This document shows, one piece after another, positions 1 through 4,708 of a stretch of 8,565 nucleotides of DNA. A program made the translations under genes and the position numbers. The notes below the pieces were generated by a model. That model was given only the letters and a program-made list of their open reading frames with translations, searched no databases and had not been told where the DNA came from. Source of the stretch: Chloroflexi bacterium 13_1_40CM_68_21 (GTDB taxonomy: Bacteria > Chloroflexota > Limnocylindria > P2-11E); the NCBI GenBank assembly GCA_001917735.1, contig MNEO01000058.1:1-8565 (forward strand), written 5' to 3'. The first letter of the stretch is position 1. Each line of letters begins with the position of its first letter.

Positions 1-91
1 GGGGTCTCCGGCTCCCACACTACGTGTCCCCCTGGGGACACCGGGCCGTCGCGCGCGCGCGCCGGCCCAACGTGTGGGAGCCGGAGACCCC
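1..91. repeat. T-shaped terminal palindrome (two hairpin arms on a 20-bp stem)
   Basis: Bases 1-20 are perfectly complementary to 72-91, giving a 20-bp stem. Between them lie two independent palindromes: 24-31 pairs with 34-41 (GTGTCCCC / GGGGACAC, two-base loop), and 43-48 pairs with 63-68, continued after one T/C mismatch by 50-54 with 57-61. Folded, this is a stem with two side arms, the same form as the A-B-B'-C-C'-A' tip of parvovirus terminal repeats. The pairing is read directly. Any role as telomere, replication origin or packaging signal is inference. In a circular genome it would instead be the tip of a large cruciform. Confidence 0.85.
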
Positions 92-97
92 CAGCTA

Positions 98-131
98 GCC
101 TCCCCTACGCCCCCACCCGCTGGCTCCGTCC
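98..131. repeat. Left arm of the long inverted terminal repeat
   Basis: This 34-nt stretch has its inverted complement at the right end of the window in two blocks: 98-114 pairs with 8549-8565 and 114-131 pairs with 8467-8484 (base 114 is shared). The right copy is split by about 64 nt that fold into two hairpins. Six bases (92-97, CAGCTA) separate this arm from the T-shaped tip. Its outer edge meets the last base of the window exactly, which indicates that the ends are joined or are terminal repeats. Confidence 0.85.
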
Positions 132-160
132 TATGATCTCCGGCGCCCTCGCTCCAGCTG

Positions 161-193
161 TTGCGGCCTCTGATGTTCCTAGGTATCCTAGGG
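161..193 (+). promoter_or_regulatory. Possible promoter with CCTAGG repeat operator
   Basis: TTGCGG (161-166) and TATCCT (184-189) are 17 bases apart, a weak match to a sigma-70 promoter pointing at the AbrB-like gene. Two CCTAGG hexamers (178-183 and 187-192), three bases apart, flank and overlap the -10 element. That arrangement would suit autoregulation by the AbrB-like or ParB-like product. Neither hexamer is close to consensus. Confidence 0.35.
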
Positions 194-207
194 CAGTGCC
201 GTACATC

Positions 208-393
208 ATGACGCTGCTCGAAGTTGGCCGAATGCTTCACGTTCCGATTCCTCGCGCGCTCGTGCGTGAGCTTGGTCTTGTGAAGCGTCAGCACGTGAGC
301 GTGCGCCGCGATAGCCACGGCTGCCTCGTGGTCCAGCTCCTGGATGACTACCTCCGCGAGCGCCCCGGAACTGCGGACCGTTCCGCTCGCTGA
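208..393 (+). CDS. AbrB/SpoVT-like DNA-binding protein
   Basis: Counting from the ATG at 208, the product is 61 residues. It contains the pattern GRMLHVPIPRALVRELGL, followed by VSVRRD and a hydrophobic LVVQLL strand. This matches the swapped-hairpin AbrB/MazE fold (typically G-R-x-x-I-P-x-x-x-R-x-x-L-G-I, then a beta pair). Such proteins are small dimeric transcription regulators or antitoxins. No toxin gene lies beside it, so a regulator is more likely. An earlier in-frame ATG at 133 would add 25 residues but lies upstream of the putative promoter and has no Shine-Dalgarno. The 208 start also lacks a clear one and may be leaderless. The 3' end overlaps the ParB-like gene by 50 nt in another frame, suggesting co-expression. 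Confidence 0.62.
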   Translation: MTLLEVGRMLHVPIPRALVRELGLVKRQHVSVRRDSHGCLVVQLLDDYLRERPGTADRSAR

Positions 394-1138
394 GATCAGC
401 GAGCCGAGCGAGCAGCACCGGGAGCGCATCGACCCCGATCGCCTCGGCGCGCTCGCGGACTCGATGGCCGCCGAGGGGCTGCATCAGCCCATCGGCCTGG
501 TGCGCCGCCTCGGCTTCGATCCGTACGAGATCGTGTACGGGCACCGTCGTTACCTCGCCGCGCGCTTGCTCTCCTGGTCCGAGATCGCGGCGCACGTCTA
601 TCCGCCTGGTACCGACGTGTTGCTCGTGCGCGCGAGCGAGAATCTGAACCGCGAGCAGCTCAACCCTGTTGAGGAGGCGCACGTCGTGCGTCTCTACCTC
701 GACCGCGGCTGCTCGCGGACGGAGACCGCGCGGCGGCTACGCCGCTCGGTGTCCTGGGTCGATCAGCGCGCGGCGCTCCTGGAGCTACAGCCGGACGTGC
801 TCGACGCGATCCGCGAGCATGGCCTCTCGCTCTCCGTCGCGCGCCAGCTCGCCGACGTGGACCACGAGGCGTACCGACGGCGGCTGCTCTATGACGCGGT
901 CGCGCACGGCGCGACCGAGGCGGTCGCCGCCGTGTGGCGTGCCCACTACCTCTCCGAGCGAGAGCGAATCGTCGGCAACGACGCTGCGGTTGAGGCCGTC
1001 ATCGCGGAGCGCGGCAAGTACAAGCTCCTCTATCCGTGCGACTGGTGTGGTGAGGCGGTCGAGTACGCCGACACGCGCACGGTGAGGCTCTGCCTGCCGT
1101 GCGATGAACAGCTCCAGGCGGCGAAGACCGCCACCTAA
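344..1138 (+). CDS. ParB-like partition/nucleoid-occlusion family protein with C-terminal zinc ribbon
   Basis: The 264-residue product has an N-terminal ParB/sulfiredoxin fold: VPLAEI near residue 13, a PI motif at 49-50, and GHRR at 66-69 followed by AARLL, matching the conserved GxRR CTP-binding box. ENLNREQLNPVEEA (99-112) is the family's second signature. A helix-turn-helix lies near 120-145 (S-R-T-E-T-A-R-R-L, then SVSWVDQR). The end departs from classical ParB: C232-x2-C235 and C250-x2-C253 form a likely zinc ribbon where chromosomal ParB has its dimerisation domain. It overlaps the AbrB-like gene and is followed within 5 nt by DnaA boxes, pointing to partition, copy control or origin binding. 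No ParA is present. ParB-fold proteins in phages can also be regulators, so the exact role is inferred. Confidence 0.88.
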   Translation: MTTSASAPELRTVPLAEISEPSEQHRERIDPDRLGALADSMAAEGLHQPIGLVRRLGFDPYEIVYGHRRYLAARLLSWSEIAAHVYPPGTDVLLVRASENLNREQLNPVEEAHVVRLYLDRGCSRTETARRLRRSVSWVDQRAALLELQPDVLDAIREHGLSLSVARQLADVDHEAYRRRLLYDAVAHGATEAVAAVWRAHYLSERERIVGNDAAVEAVIAERGKYKLLYPCDWCGEAVEYADTRTVRLCLPCDEQLQAAKTAT

Positions 1139-1142
1139 AGTA

Positions 1143-1209
1143 GTATCCACAGGGTGTGGATAACCCTGTGGATAAGCGGTGCGTAACCTGTGGATAAGTG
1201 TGTGGACGC
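1143..1209. other. DnaA-box cluster, probable replication origin
   Basis: Three perfect copies of TGTGGATAA (inverse of the DnaA consensus TTATCCACA) lie at 1155-1163, 1167-1175 and 1189-1197. A one-mismatch box in the opposite orientation is at 1143-1151 and a degenerate TGTGGACGC at 1201-1209. The first two form an inverted pair around GGG. The second and third sit in a 12-nt direct repeat CCTGTGGATAAG (1165-1176, 1187-1198). The spacings of 12 and 22 nt place boxes on nearly the same helix face. Such density in so GC-rich a sequence is very unlikely by chance, and it implies recruitment of the host initiator DnaA. Confidence 0.85.
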
Positions 1210-1228
1210 GAAGGCGGCCGCACGCGCC

Positions 1229-1282
1229 GATCCCCCCCATACCCCCCCTACTGCCACTACCAGAACAACTACAGGAGGAGTA
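1229..1282. other. Strand-asymmetric C-rich tract next to the DnaA boxes
   Basis: The plus strand has two runs of seven C (1232-1238, 1242-1248) and then a stretch almost free of G up to about 1272. Read on the minus strand, TAG trinucleotides recur with three-base phasing. It has the position expected of an unwinding or loading region next to DnaA boxes, but it is not AT-rich. The composition is observed; any origin function is speculative. Confidence 0.3.
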
Positions 1283-1286
1283 GCGG

Positions 1287-1541
1287 ATGCCGGCCACCTG
1301 CGGCCGGCCGGCCGAAAGGTTCGCGCCGGCCCGAGACGGGACAGCTCCGGCACGAACCTGTCGGCCTAACGGCCGGCCGCGGTCTGATGGCCGGCATGAA
1401 CCACGAGGAGCACGGGCGGGCCAGCATCAAGTAACCCCGCCCGTGCCTACGAGCTGGCCCTCACGGGTAGAAGCGGAGCCGCGGCGTCCACGCGATGTAG
1501 TTCTCTGCCTTGGCGCGGACCCGGTCGGTGCCGTGGCGTAG
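1287..1541 (+). CDS. Doubtful small ORF with a good ribosome site
   Basis: An ATG at 1287 follows AGGAGGAG (1273-1280) at a good 6-nt spacing, and the frame stays open for 84 residues. The product is rich in Arg, Pro and Ala and has no recognisable domain. After the first 20 codons, third-position GC falls below that of the solid genes. The frame also runs through the hairpin at 1410-1446 and overlaps the opposing minus-strand gene by 81 nt. A 13-nt inverted repeat with one mismatch (1317-1329 / 1347-1359) lies inside it. It may be a short leader, a decayed gene, or structured non-coding DNA whose ribosome-site-like sequence is accidental. Confidence 0.25.
   Translation: MPATCGRPAERFAPARDGTAPARTCRPNGRPRSDGRHEPRGARAGQHQVTPPVPTSWPSRVEAEPRRPRDVVLCLGADPVGAVA
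1410..1446. terminator. Strong hairpin at the end of the minus-strand operon
   Basis: An 11-bp perfect stem (1410-1420, GCACGGGCGGG, with 1436-1446) closes a 15-nt loop. It lies 15 nt beyond the stop codon of the last minus-strand gene and between convergent transcription units, so a bidirectional terminator is likely. There is no T tract on either strand, so it may act only as a pause or RNA-stabilising element. Confidence 0.5.
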
Positions 1542-1694
1542 CATCCACCGTTGCCAGTAGCGTCGGTGGTTCGAGAAGGCTTCTTCGGGTACGAGCACGT
1601 TCAAGGCCGCTTCGCGCGTGAGCACCCAGGCGAGGGTGCGGAATGAGTAGCTCAGGACGCGCGGCCGCGCTCGTGGACGCCTGATGGAGTTCAC
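1461..1694 (-). CDS. Small basic protein, last gene of the minus-strand operon
   Basis: This 77-residue product starts at a GTG that overlaps the stop of the preceding gene in a GTGA quartet, a typical translational-coupling junction. It is Arg-rich at the N-terminus and Trp/aromatic-rich and helical in the middle (SYSFRTLAWVLTREAALNVL, then HRRYWQRWMLRH). No family was recognised. The basic, aromatic character could suit nucleic-acid or protein binding, but this is only a guess. A competing overlapping frame on the same strand (1447-1773) encodes a low-complexity Arg/Pro/Ser protein and is less credible. The coupling and the terminator-like hairpin just downstream support this frame. Confidence 0.65.
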   Translation of the reverse strand: MNSIRRPRARPRVLSYSFRTLAWVLTREAALNVLVPEEAFSNHRRYWQRWMLRHGTDRVRAKAENYIAWTPRLRFYP

Positions 1695-1864
1695 GCGTGC
1701 TCACGGCCGCGCGCGTTGTCGATGAACGCCTGGGCCGCCTCGATGGCGTCGAATTCCTGGGCCGTCTCGGCAAGGATCGGAATGTCGCCAGAGTACGCGA
1801 CGACTCGGCAGACGAGCCAGCGCGTCCCGACGTGGACGATGGCGAAGGGGTGGTCGTTATGCAT
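1691..1864 (-). CDS. Small protein of unknown function (57 aa), third gene of the minus-strand operon
   Basis: Read on the minus strand, an ATG at 1864 is preceded by GGAGG at proper spacing and opens a 57-residue frame beginning MHNDHPFAIVHVGTRWLVCR. The product appears to be a compact alpha/beta protein: strands FAIVHV and WLVCRVVAY, then a helix EFDAIEAAQAFIDNARG. Its start overlaps the end of the upstream 74-residue gene by 8 nt, and its TGA overlaps the GTG of the downstream gene. Codon use is GC-rich at third positions, as expected for a real gene here. No family was recognised. Confidence 0.7.
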   Translation of the reverse strand: MHNDHPFAIVHVGTRWLVCRVVAYSGDIPILAETAQEFDAIEAAQAFIDNARGREHA

Positions 1865-2081
1865 GGTGCTCCTCCGTGCCGGGTAGTGGGTCCGGCCCTG
1901 CTGTGAGTACGACCGTGTCCGGCGCGACTGACCAGGAGCTGCCGGCGAGGTCGCGTAGAAACTTCCTGGTGGTCCGGAGCCGGTCGTCCAGCTCTGCGAG
2001 CTTCTTGAGTGCGAGCCGCCGTCGGTGCATCAGGCGCTCAAGCTCGCGAGCTAGCTTGATGAGCTGCTCCCCCTCGTTCAT
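1857..2081 (-). CDS. Coiled-coil small protein (74 aa), second gene of the minus-strand operon
   Basis: The start chosen is the ATG at 2081, preceded by AGGAGGTG and overlapping the previous stop in an ATGA quartet. The frame extends much further upstream, but that part runs through the control region and overlaps another gene. Residues 5-45 form a charged amphipathic helix (ELERLMHRRRLALKKLAELDDR), probably a coiled coil. The last 30 residues are Pro/Gly-rich and likely flexible. No catalytic motif is seen. It may pair with the coiled-coil product of the gene just upstream, which is inference from shared architecture and coupling. Confidence 0.72.
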   Translation of the reverse strand: MNEGEQLIKLARELERLMHRRRLALKKLAELDDRLRTTRKFLRDLAGSSWSVAPDTVVLTAGPDPLPGTEEHHA

Positions 2082-2257
2082 GCGGCACCTCCTGGTCTCG
2101 GTCGTTCCACGTGCGGGTTTGCGGTTCGGCGGCTGACGTCCGCGCAGTGAAGCTCGATGTAGCCGAGTCTGGTCACGACCTGTTCGAGCAGTCGCTCGAT
2201 ACGCTGGAGCGTGCCGTGCAGCATGTTGACTTGCTCCGTGAGCTTTGAGCTTTCCAT
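2078..2257 (-). CDS. Coiled-coil small protein (59 aa), first gene of the minus-strand operon
   Basis: The ATG at 2257 follows AGGAGGT at good spacing. An upstream in-frame start at 2299 would add an Arg-rich leader without a ribosome site and is not preferred. Residues 5-33 (LTEQVNMLHGTLQRIERLL...) show heptad-spaced Leu, Val and Ile, typical of a short parallel coiled coil. The tail is Arg/Pro-rich. It is the promoter-proximal gene of a four-gene unit in which every stop overlaps the next start. The function is unknown; small coiled-coil proteins at this position in phages are often regulators or accessory factors, but nothing here proves that. Confidence 0.7.
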   Translation of the reverse strand: MESSKLTEQVNMLHGTLQRIERLLEQVVTRLGYIELHCADVSRRTANPHVERPRPGGAA

Positions 2258-2401
2258 GGCGTACCTCCTGCGCCTGTGTAGACGCAAGCCGTGGACCAAC
2301 CTCGCGCGATATAGATATTAGGGAGTTCGGCCCGTTGGCCGGCGCCAGCTTGACAACGGTTTGCCTAATCGGCAAGACTTTGCTTCACCAGGAGGTGCGC
2401 C
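2258..2401. promoter_or_regulatory. Divergent control region between minus-strand operon and late block
   Basis: This 144-nt gap separates divergent genes that both begin with strong ribosome sites. It contains a perfect -35 hexamer TTGACA (2350-2355, plus strand); the best -10 at 17-18 nt spacing (AAGACT) is poor. A TTGCC-N5-GGCAA inverted repeat (2361-2375) lies between and over these positions and could be an operator. An AT-rich patch (2308-2320, GATATAGATATTA) is striking in such GC-rich DNA and may supply the -10 of the minus-strand promoter. No clear -35 for that direction was found. Confidence 0.5.
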
Positions 2402-2578
2402 ATGTCGGAGCTGCCGTTGATGCCGCGGCACATCGTGGAGCAGCCGTGCGGGTGCAAGTGGTACCACGAGAACGGGCAGGAAATCGCCCGGTGCGTCGAG
2501 CATGCGGACGAGCCGATCGCGCCCTCTCAGCCGTCCGACGACACGCCACCCGAGGCGCGTCGCCGCCCGCGGCGGTAA
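2402..2578 (+). CDS. Small Cys/His protein (58 aa), putative zinc-binding, first late gene
   Basis: The ATG at 2402 is preceded by AGGAGGTG and opens a 58-residue frame ending at TAA 2576-2578. The core has C16-G-C18, then C31-x2-H34 (CGCKWYHENG, IARCVEH), the spacing of a minimal zinc knuckle. The C-terminus is acidic, then ends in an Arg-rich tail (EARRRPRR) that could bind nucleic acid. It lies 25 nt upstream of the next gene, in the same direction. Metal binding is inferred from ligand spacing. The role could be late-gene regulation or a minor virion or DNA-binding protein. Confidence 0.72.
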   Translation: MSELPLMPRHIVEQPCGCKWYHENGQEIARCVEHADEPIAPSQPSDDTPPEARRRPRR

Positions 2579-2603
2579 CGACCCCTAACGGCGGAGGAGC
2601 ATC

Positions 2604-3035
2604 ATGGCGACACCCCAAGTTCCGCCGCTCGCGTCGGTCGCCGCGAAGTGGCGGCGTCGAGTCGAAGGCGCGAGCGAAGACTTCAAGCTCGGCGTCCAGC
2701 AGAAGGGCGGGCGCTGGCAGGCCGCGACCGACGCGGCGAGCAGCTCGTTCAAGACCGCCGTGTCGGCCGGCGATATTGAGGCGCGGTTCAAGGCCGGCGT
2801 CTCGAAGGCCGGCAACGCCAAGTATCAGCGCCGGGCGACGACCGTCGGTCCTGATCGTTACGCCGCCGCGGCGCCCGTGGCCGAGCCGGACTTCTCGGCT
2901 GGTATCGGGCCGTTCCTGGCCGCGATCGGCTCGGTGGACCTTCCCGCTCGTGGCCCTCGCGGCGCCGCTCAGAACTACAATCGTGTGAAGCCGATCGGCG
3001 ACGCGCTCAACAAGCTCCGCACGAGCGGGAGGTGA
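2604..3035 (+). CDS. Repeat-bearing basic protein next to the capsid gene, putative structural protein
   Basis: The start has GGAGGAG four bases upstream. The 143-residue product is basic and shows a recurring short motif, roughly aromatic-x-x-Gly/Ala-Val: DFKLGVQ, SFKTAVS, RFKAGVS, RYAAAA and DFSAGIG, each followed by small residues. The C-terminus is LPARGPRG, then a helix with Asn, Arg and Val. There is no signal peptide or membrane segment. Its stop lies inside the ribosome site of the capsid gene, so the two are coupled. Position and composition suggest a virion component or assembly factor. I believe similar proteins occur beside capsid genes in environmental phages, but that comes from memory rather than a search. 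Confidence 0.72.
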   Translation: MATPQVPPLASVAAKWRRRVEGASEDFKLGVQQKGGRWQAATDAASSSFKTAVSAGDIEARFKAGVSKAGNAKYQRRATTVGPDRYAAAAPVAEPDFSAGIGPFLAAIGSVDLPARGPRGAAQNYNRVKPIGDALNKLRTSGR

Positions 3036-3041
3036 TGAGCG

Positions 3042-4034
3042 ATGGCGCGCATGAATCGCACCATCATCCGGAACGAGCAGGCGTTCGCCGCGGGCGACGC
3101 GGCGATCACGGATAACCTGCCGGTCAACCCGCTGTCGTTCGTTGACGTCGTGCTGCGCGGTCAGAATCTGACGCTCAACACGCTCTCCACGCTCGCGCAG
3201 CAGCTCGCTGCGCTGACCCGGATCGAGATTCTCCTGAACGGTTCCTCGATCATCTCGATCACGCCGGCCGACCTGCTCGCGCTCCAGACGCGCTTGCAGT
3301 GGGCGGCGAACCTGCCGCAGCCGCGGGGCATCACCGCCGGTCACCGCTGGCGGCACCTGCTCCGCGTCTCGTTCTCGCGCGTCCCGTTCTGGCTCAAGGA
3401 AGGCTTCCCCGCGACCAAGTCGGGCGCGCTCCAGATACGCTACACGCCCGCGGCCGCGTTCACGAACGTCGGCACCGTCACGATTCACACCGAGGCCGTC
3501 GAGGTGCTCGACGCGGTCTTCGACCACTACCTCAAGTACACGACGCTCTCGCGCACGCCGGCCGCGACGGGCGAGTCCGACCAGGACTTGCCGATCGGTA
3601 ACGACCTGGTCTCGCTTCTCCTGTTCGGCACGACCGTGCCGACCGCCGGGTCCGACAACGCCTCGATGCGCGAGGTGCGGCTCTTGATCGACAACCAGGA
3701 GGCGTTCATCCCGCGCTCGCGGTGGGACGCCTTGCACCACGACTTCCAGTCGAAGGGTGACCTGGCCCTGTGGCTGGCCGAGCACATCCACCTGGAGAAC
3801 ACGGCCGCCGCGTACGCGCAGAACGCCGATACGCTCGGGCCCCGGTGGGATGCGCACGTGCTGGCGAACTACGGCTACATGGACTTCTCGCCGCTCAACA
3901 CCGAGGACTACTTCGTCCCGACGGCCGGCCGCTCGCAAGTCAAGCTGAGGATCAACGCCGACGTCGCCGACGCGCAGCGGATCATCCCGGTTGAGCGCCT
4001 GGCCGTCGCTGGCGCTGCTATCGCCGCGCCATGA
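3042..4034 (+). CDS. Probable major capsid protein, double jelly-roll type
   Basis: 330 residues, close to the size of small double jelly-roll capsid proteins. GGAGGTGA (3028-3035) lies six bases before the ATG. The sequence is beta-rich, with two similar halves. The first contains TRIEILLNGSSIISITPADL (59-78), a strand plus a DL-containing segment typical of the first barrel in PM2/FLiP-like capsids, then LLRVSFSRVPFW. The second contains DLPIGNDLVSLLLFGTT (172-188) and SMREVRLLIDNQEAF (198-212), the usual strand order of the second barrel. A long helix-rich insert follows at 217-250. There is no signal peptide or transmembrane segment. The family call is by pattern and size, so a structure prediction would decide it. 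The gene overlaps the next by the ATGA quartet. Confidence 0.7.
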   Translation: MARMNRTIIRNEQAFAAGDAAITDNLPVNPLSFVDVVLRGQNLTLNTLSTLAQQLAALTRIEILLNGSSIISITPADLLALQTRLQWAANLPQPRGITAGHRWRHLLRVSFSRVPFWLKEGFPATKSGALQIRYTPAAAFTNVGTVTIHTEAVEVLDAVFDHYLKYTTLSRTPAATGESDQDLPIGNDLVSLLLFGTTVPTAGSDNASMREVRLLIDNQEAFIPRSRWDALHHDFQSKGDLALWLAEHIHLENTAAAYAQNADTLGPRWDAHVLANYGYMDFSPLNTEDYFVPTAGRSQVKLRINADVADAQRIIPVERLAVAGAAIAAP

Positions 4035-4708
4035 GGTTCCCGCTCACGCCCGTTCGCAACGTCCCCGCGCTCCTGCCCGACGTGCTTCGCATCCGGCAGG
4101 ACCTGCGGTCGTTCCCGAATCCCGGTATCCAGCTCCGGCCGGCGCGCCCTCGGCGCCGGCCTGGTCAAGTCGGTGCGCTCCCTGGTGAGCTGGAGGTCGG
4201 CGCCGTCGTTGGGCTCCCTGCTGCACCGTCGGCGCGGACCTGGCCGTTCCATCTGTCGATCGCGATCAACACGCGCTCGACGCTGATCTCTCCGCAGTTC
4301 ACCGCGCCCGCGATCATTAAGCGGTTCCGCGCCACGACGGCGAACAGTGCCTCGCCCGAAGGGGGCCTCGGTCTCCTGTGGGCCATTGACGACGGCGGCG
4401 CTCAAACGTCGGGCGCTGGCGCCAACGTGCCGTCCGGCGTGCCGGTCTTCGATACGATCAGCTCGCCCGCCGGGGGCGTCGGCTCGCTCGATGAGTTCAA
4501 GCAGGTCTTCTCTGAGCTGAACACCGGACAGACCGAGAGCATCACTGACATTCCGCTCGACTACCTCGTAGGGCACGACGGCGCTTTCTTCCTCAAGGTC
4601 ACTGGCCGCGCGCTCGCTGGTGGTGGCTACGACCTAAAAGGCTTCGTGACGCTGTTGCAGTTCGCCTCGCTCGAGGACGCGGTCAAGTACTACTACGGCA
4701 GGGGCTAG
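4031..4708 (+). CDS. Putative minor capsid protein
   Basis: It starts at the ATG overlapping the capsid stop (ATGA), so its translation is coupled to the major capsid protein. The 225-residue product has a Pro/Arg-rich N-terminal 68 residues, then a beta-rich globular part: FHLSIAIN, APAIIKRFRATTAN, GLLWAIDD, GAFFLKVTG, FVTLLQFASLEDAVKYYYG. Alternating hydrophobic strands over about 150 residues would suit a single jelly-roll or similar beta-sandwich, as in penton or minor capsid proteins. No catalytic motif is visible. The assignment rests on gene order and predicted strands; no family was recognised. Confidence 0.6.
   Translation: MRFPLTPVRNVPALLPDVLRIRQDLRSFPNPGIQLRPARPRRRPGQVGALPGELEVGAVVGLPAAPSARTWPFHLSIAINTRSTLISPQFTAPAIIKRFRATTANSASPEGGLGLLWAIDDGGAQTSGAGANVPSGVPVFDTISSPAGGVGSLDEFKQVFSELNTGQTESITDIPLDYLVGHDGAFFLKVTGRALAGGGYDLKGFVTLLQFASLEDAVKYYYGRG

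Noticed and set aside
133..207. N-terminal extension of the AbrB-like protein from ATG 133
   Set aside because: The ATG follows the terminal repeat without a ribosome site, and the extension would include the putative promoter and CCTAGG repeats; kept only as an alternative start.
1351..1366. GAACCTGT-like words at 1185, 1354 and 6749 as a possible shared iteron or parS
   Set aside because: Only seven to eight bases are shared, spacing is irregular and there is no common palindrome; chance is likely.
1198..1434. 78-residue plus-strand frame starting at GTG 1198
   Set aside because: It starts within the DnaA-box cluster, has no ribosome site, and crosses the C tracts; the AGGAGGAG site serves the other frame at 1287.
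2385..3938. Long 517-residue minus-strand open frame
   Set aside because: It lies antisense to four plus-strand genes with strong ribosome sites, is dominated by Arg, Val, Glu and Gly runs and has no domain; it is a product of GC-rich codon structure on the opposite strand.
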